Positions 63,758-64,000 of a DNA stretch of 64,000 nucleotides are shown in pieces (position 1 is the first letter of the stretch; each line of letters opens with the position of its first letter). The notes beneath the pieces were generated by a model. That model worked only from the letters and a program-made list of their open reading frames with translations. It made no database searches and had not been told where the DNA came from. The stretch is taken from positions 2,061,001-2,125,000 of the forward strand of contig NC_087392.1 of NCBI RefSeq assembly GCF_963675165.1, given 5' to 3'. A program made the position numbers and the translations under genes. Source of the stretch: Halichondria panicea (Eukaryota > Porifera > Demospongiae > Suberitida > Halichondriidae).

Positions 63758-64000
63758 ATAAACGGGATAGGCAACGCACAGCACTTCCGTTGGACGAGGA
63801 TAGTTACATTTAACCCTTTTGCCGTAAGATTATGCACGCCTCACCGTACTAAGAAATTCACTAAAAATGTTAGACAATGTGGTAAAATTAAAGCCATTTC
63901 ATAGCCGGACGAGAAGATTCCAGACAAGAACTGTAATGTGGAAGGAGCCATTTACAGTGGAATATGATCTAGTATTGTCTACATGCATAACAAAAAGAAA

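Noticed and set aside
1-64000. CRISPR arrays, bacterial operons or phage genes
   Set aside because: No regular short repeats with unique spacers, no Shine-Dalgarno-led gene strings; splice sites and transposon families are eukaryotic.

Overview
This window is eukaryotic and almost certainly from an early-branching animal, most likely a demosponge. That judgement rests on several things: AT-rich DNA, very short introns (about 50-90 bp) with GT..AG borders, no operons or ribosome-binding sites, and a transposon repertoire I remember from sponge and cnidarian genomes (CACTA/EnSpm with a SAMD3-like partner, pogo, hAT, Tc1/IS630-like, Crypton, DIRS-like, Helitron, CR1-like non-LTR elements). I see no intact host gene. 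The only recognisable host-derived sequence is a 163-bp piece of NDUFS2 (complex I 49-kDa subunit) inserted in a retrotransposon. No tRNA, rRNA or CRISPR was seen.

Layout. 1-6.2 kb: retroelement remains (a C-terminal reverse-transcriptase-protein fragment on the minus strand, a decayed CR1-like element, a better preserved non-LTR RT holding the NDUFS2 exon, and a Crypton 5' fragment preceded by a 131-bp hairpin). 6.25-19.02 kb: one large CACTA/EnSpm element (CACTG..CAGTG termini) with two divergent genes, a transposase on the minus strand and a SAMD3-like protein on the plus strand. An intron of the SAMD3-like gene holds two further transposons: a 5.36-kb pogo unit with about 270-bp inverted repeats, and a 2.29-kb Tc1-like element with two tail-to-tail genes. 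The pogo unit itself contains a dispersed repeat, which contains a hAT-derived element with a perfect 8-bp target duplication. 19.4-22.3 kb: a coiled-coil pseudogene and a DIRS-like RT/tyrosine-recombinase pseudogene. 23.5-34 kb: tandem repeats, a second Ulp1-PHD pseudogene, an integrase, a tyrosine-recombinase-like ORF and more non-LTR debris. 34-39 kb: foldback MITE, gag-like and Crypton-like remains, and two more copies of the C-terminal RT-protein fragment. 39.7-49.6 kb: a Crypton broken by an 8.04-kb pogo unit with about 380-bp inverted repeats, whose array of 90-nt exons is in turn broken by a hAT element with a 6-bp target duplication. 53.5-58.7 kb: a divergent HTH/RING gene pair with a third Crypton in an intron. 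59-64 kb: dispersed repeats, a Helitron N-terminal exon and MITEs.

The most interesting observation is architectural. In the first pogo unit, the transposase reading frame appears to splice in phase into an Ulp1-type cysteine peptidase plus PHD finger. The second pogo unit also has a long-TIR layout, a duplicated-exon array and a PHD-like finger near its right end. Both look like multi-exon pogo elements that have acquired regulatory or protease modules. Every coding region here carries frameshifts or stops except a few short ones, so these are mostly relics. All family assignments come from reading the translations; no database search was run.
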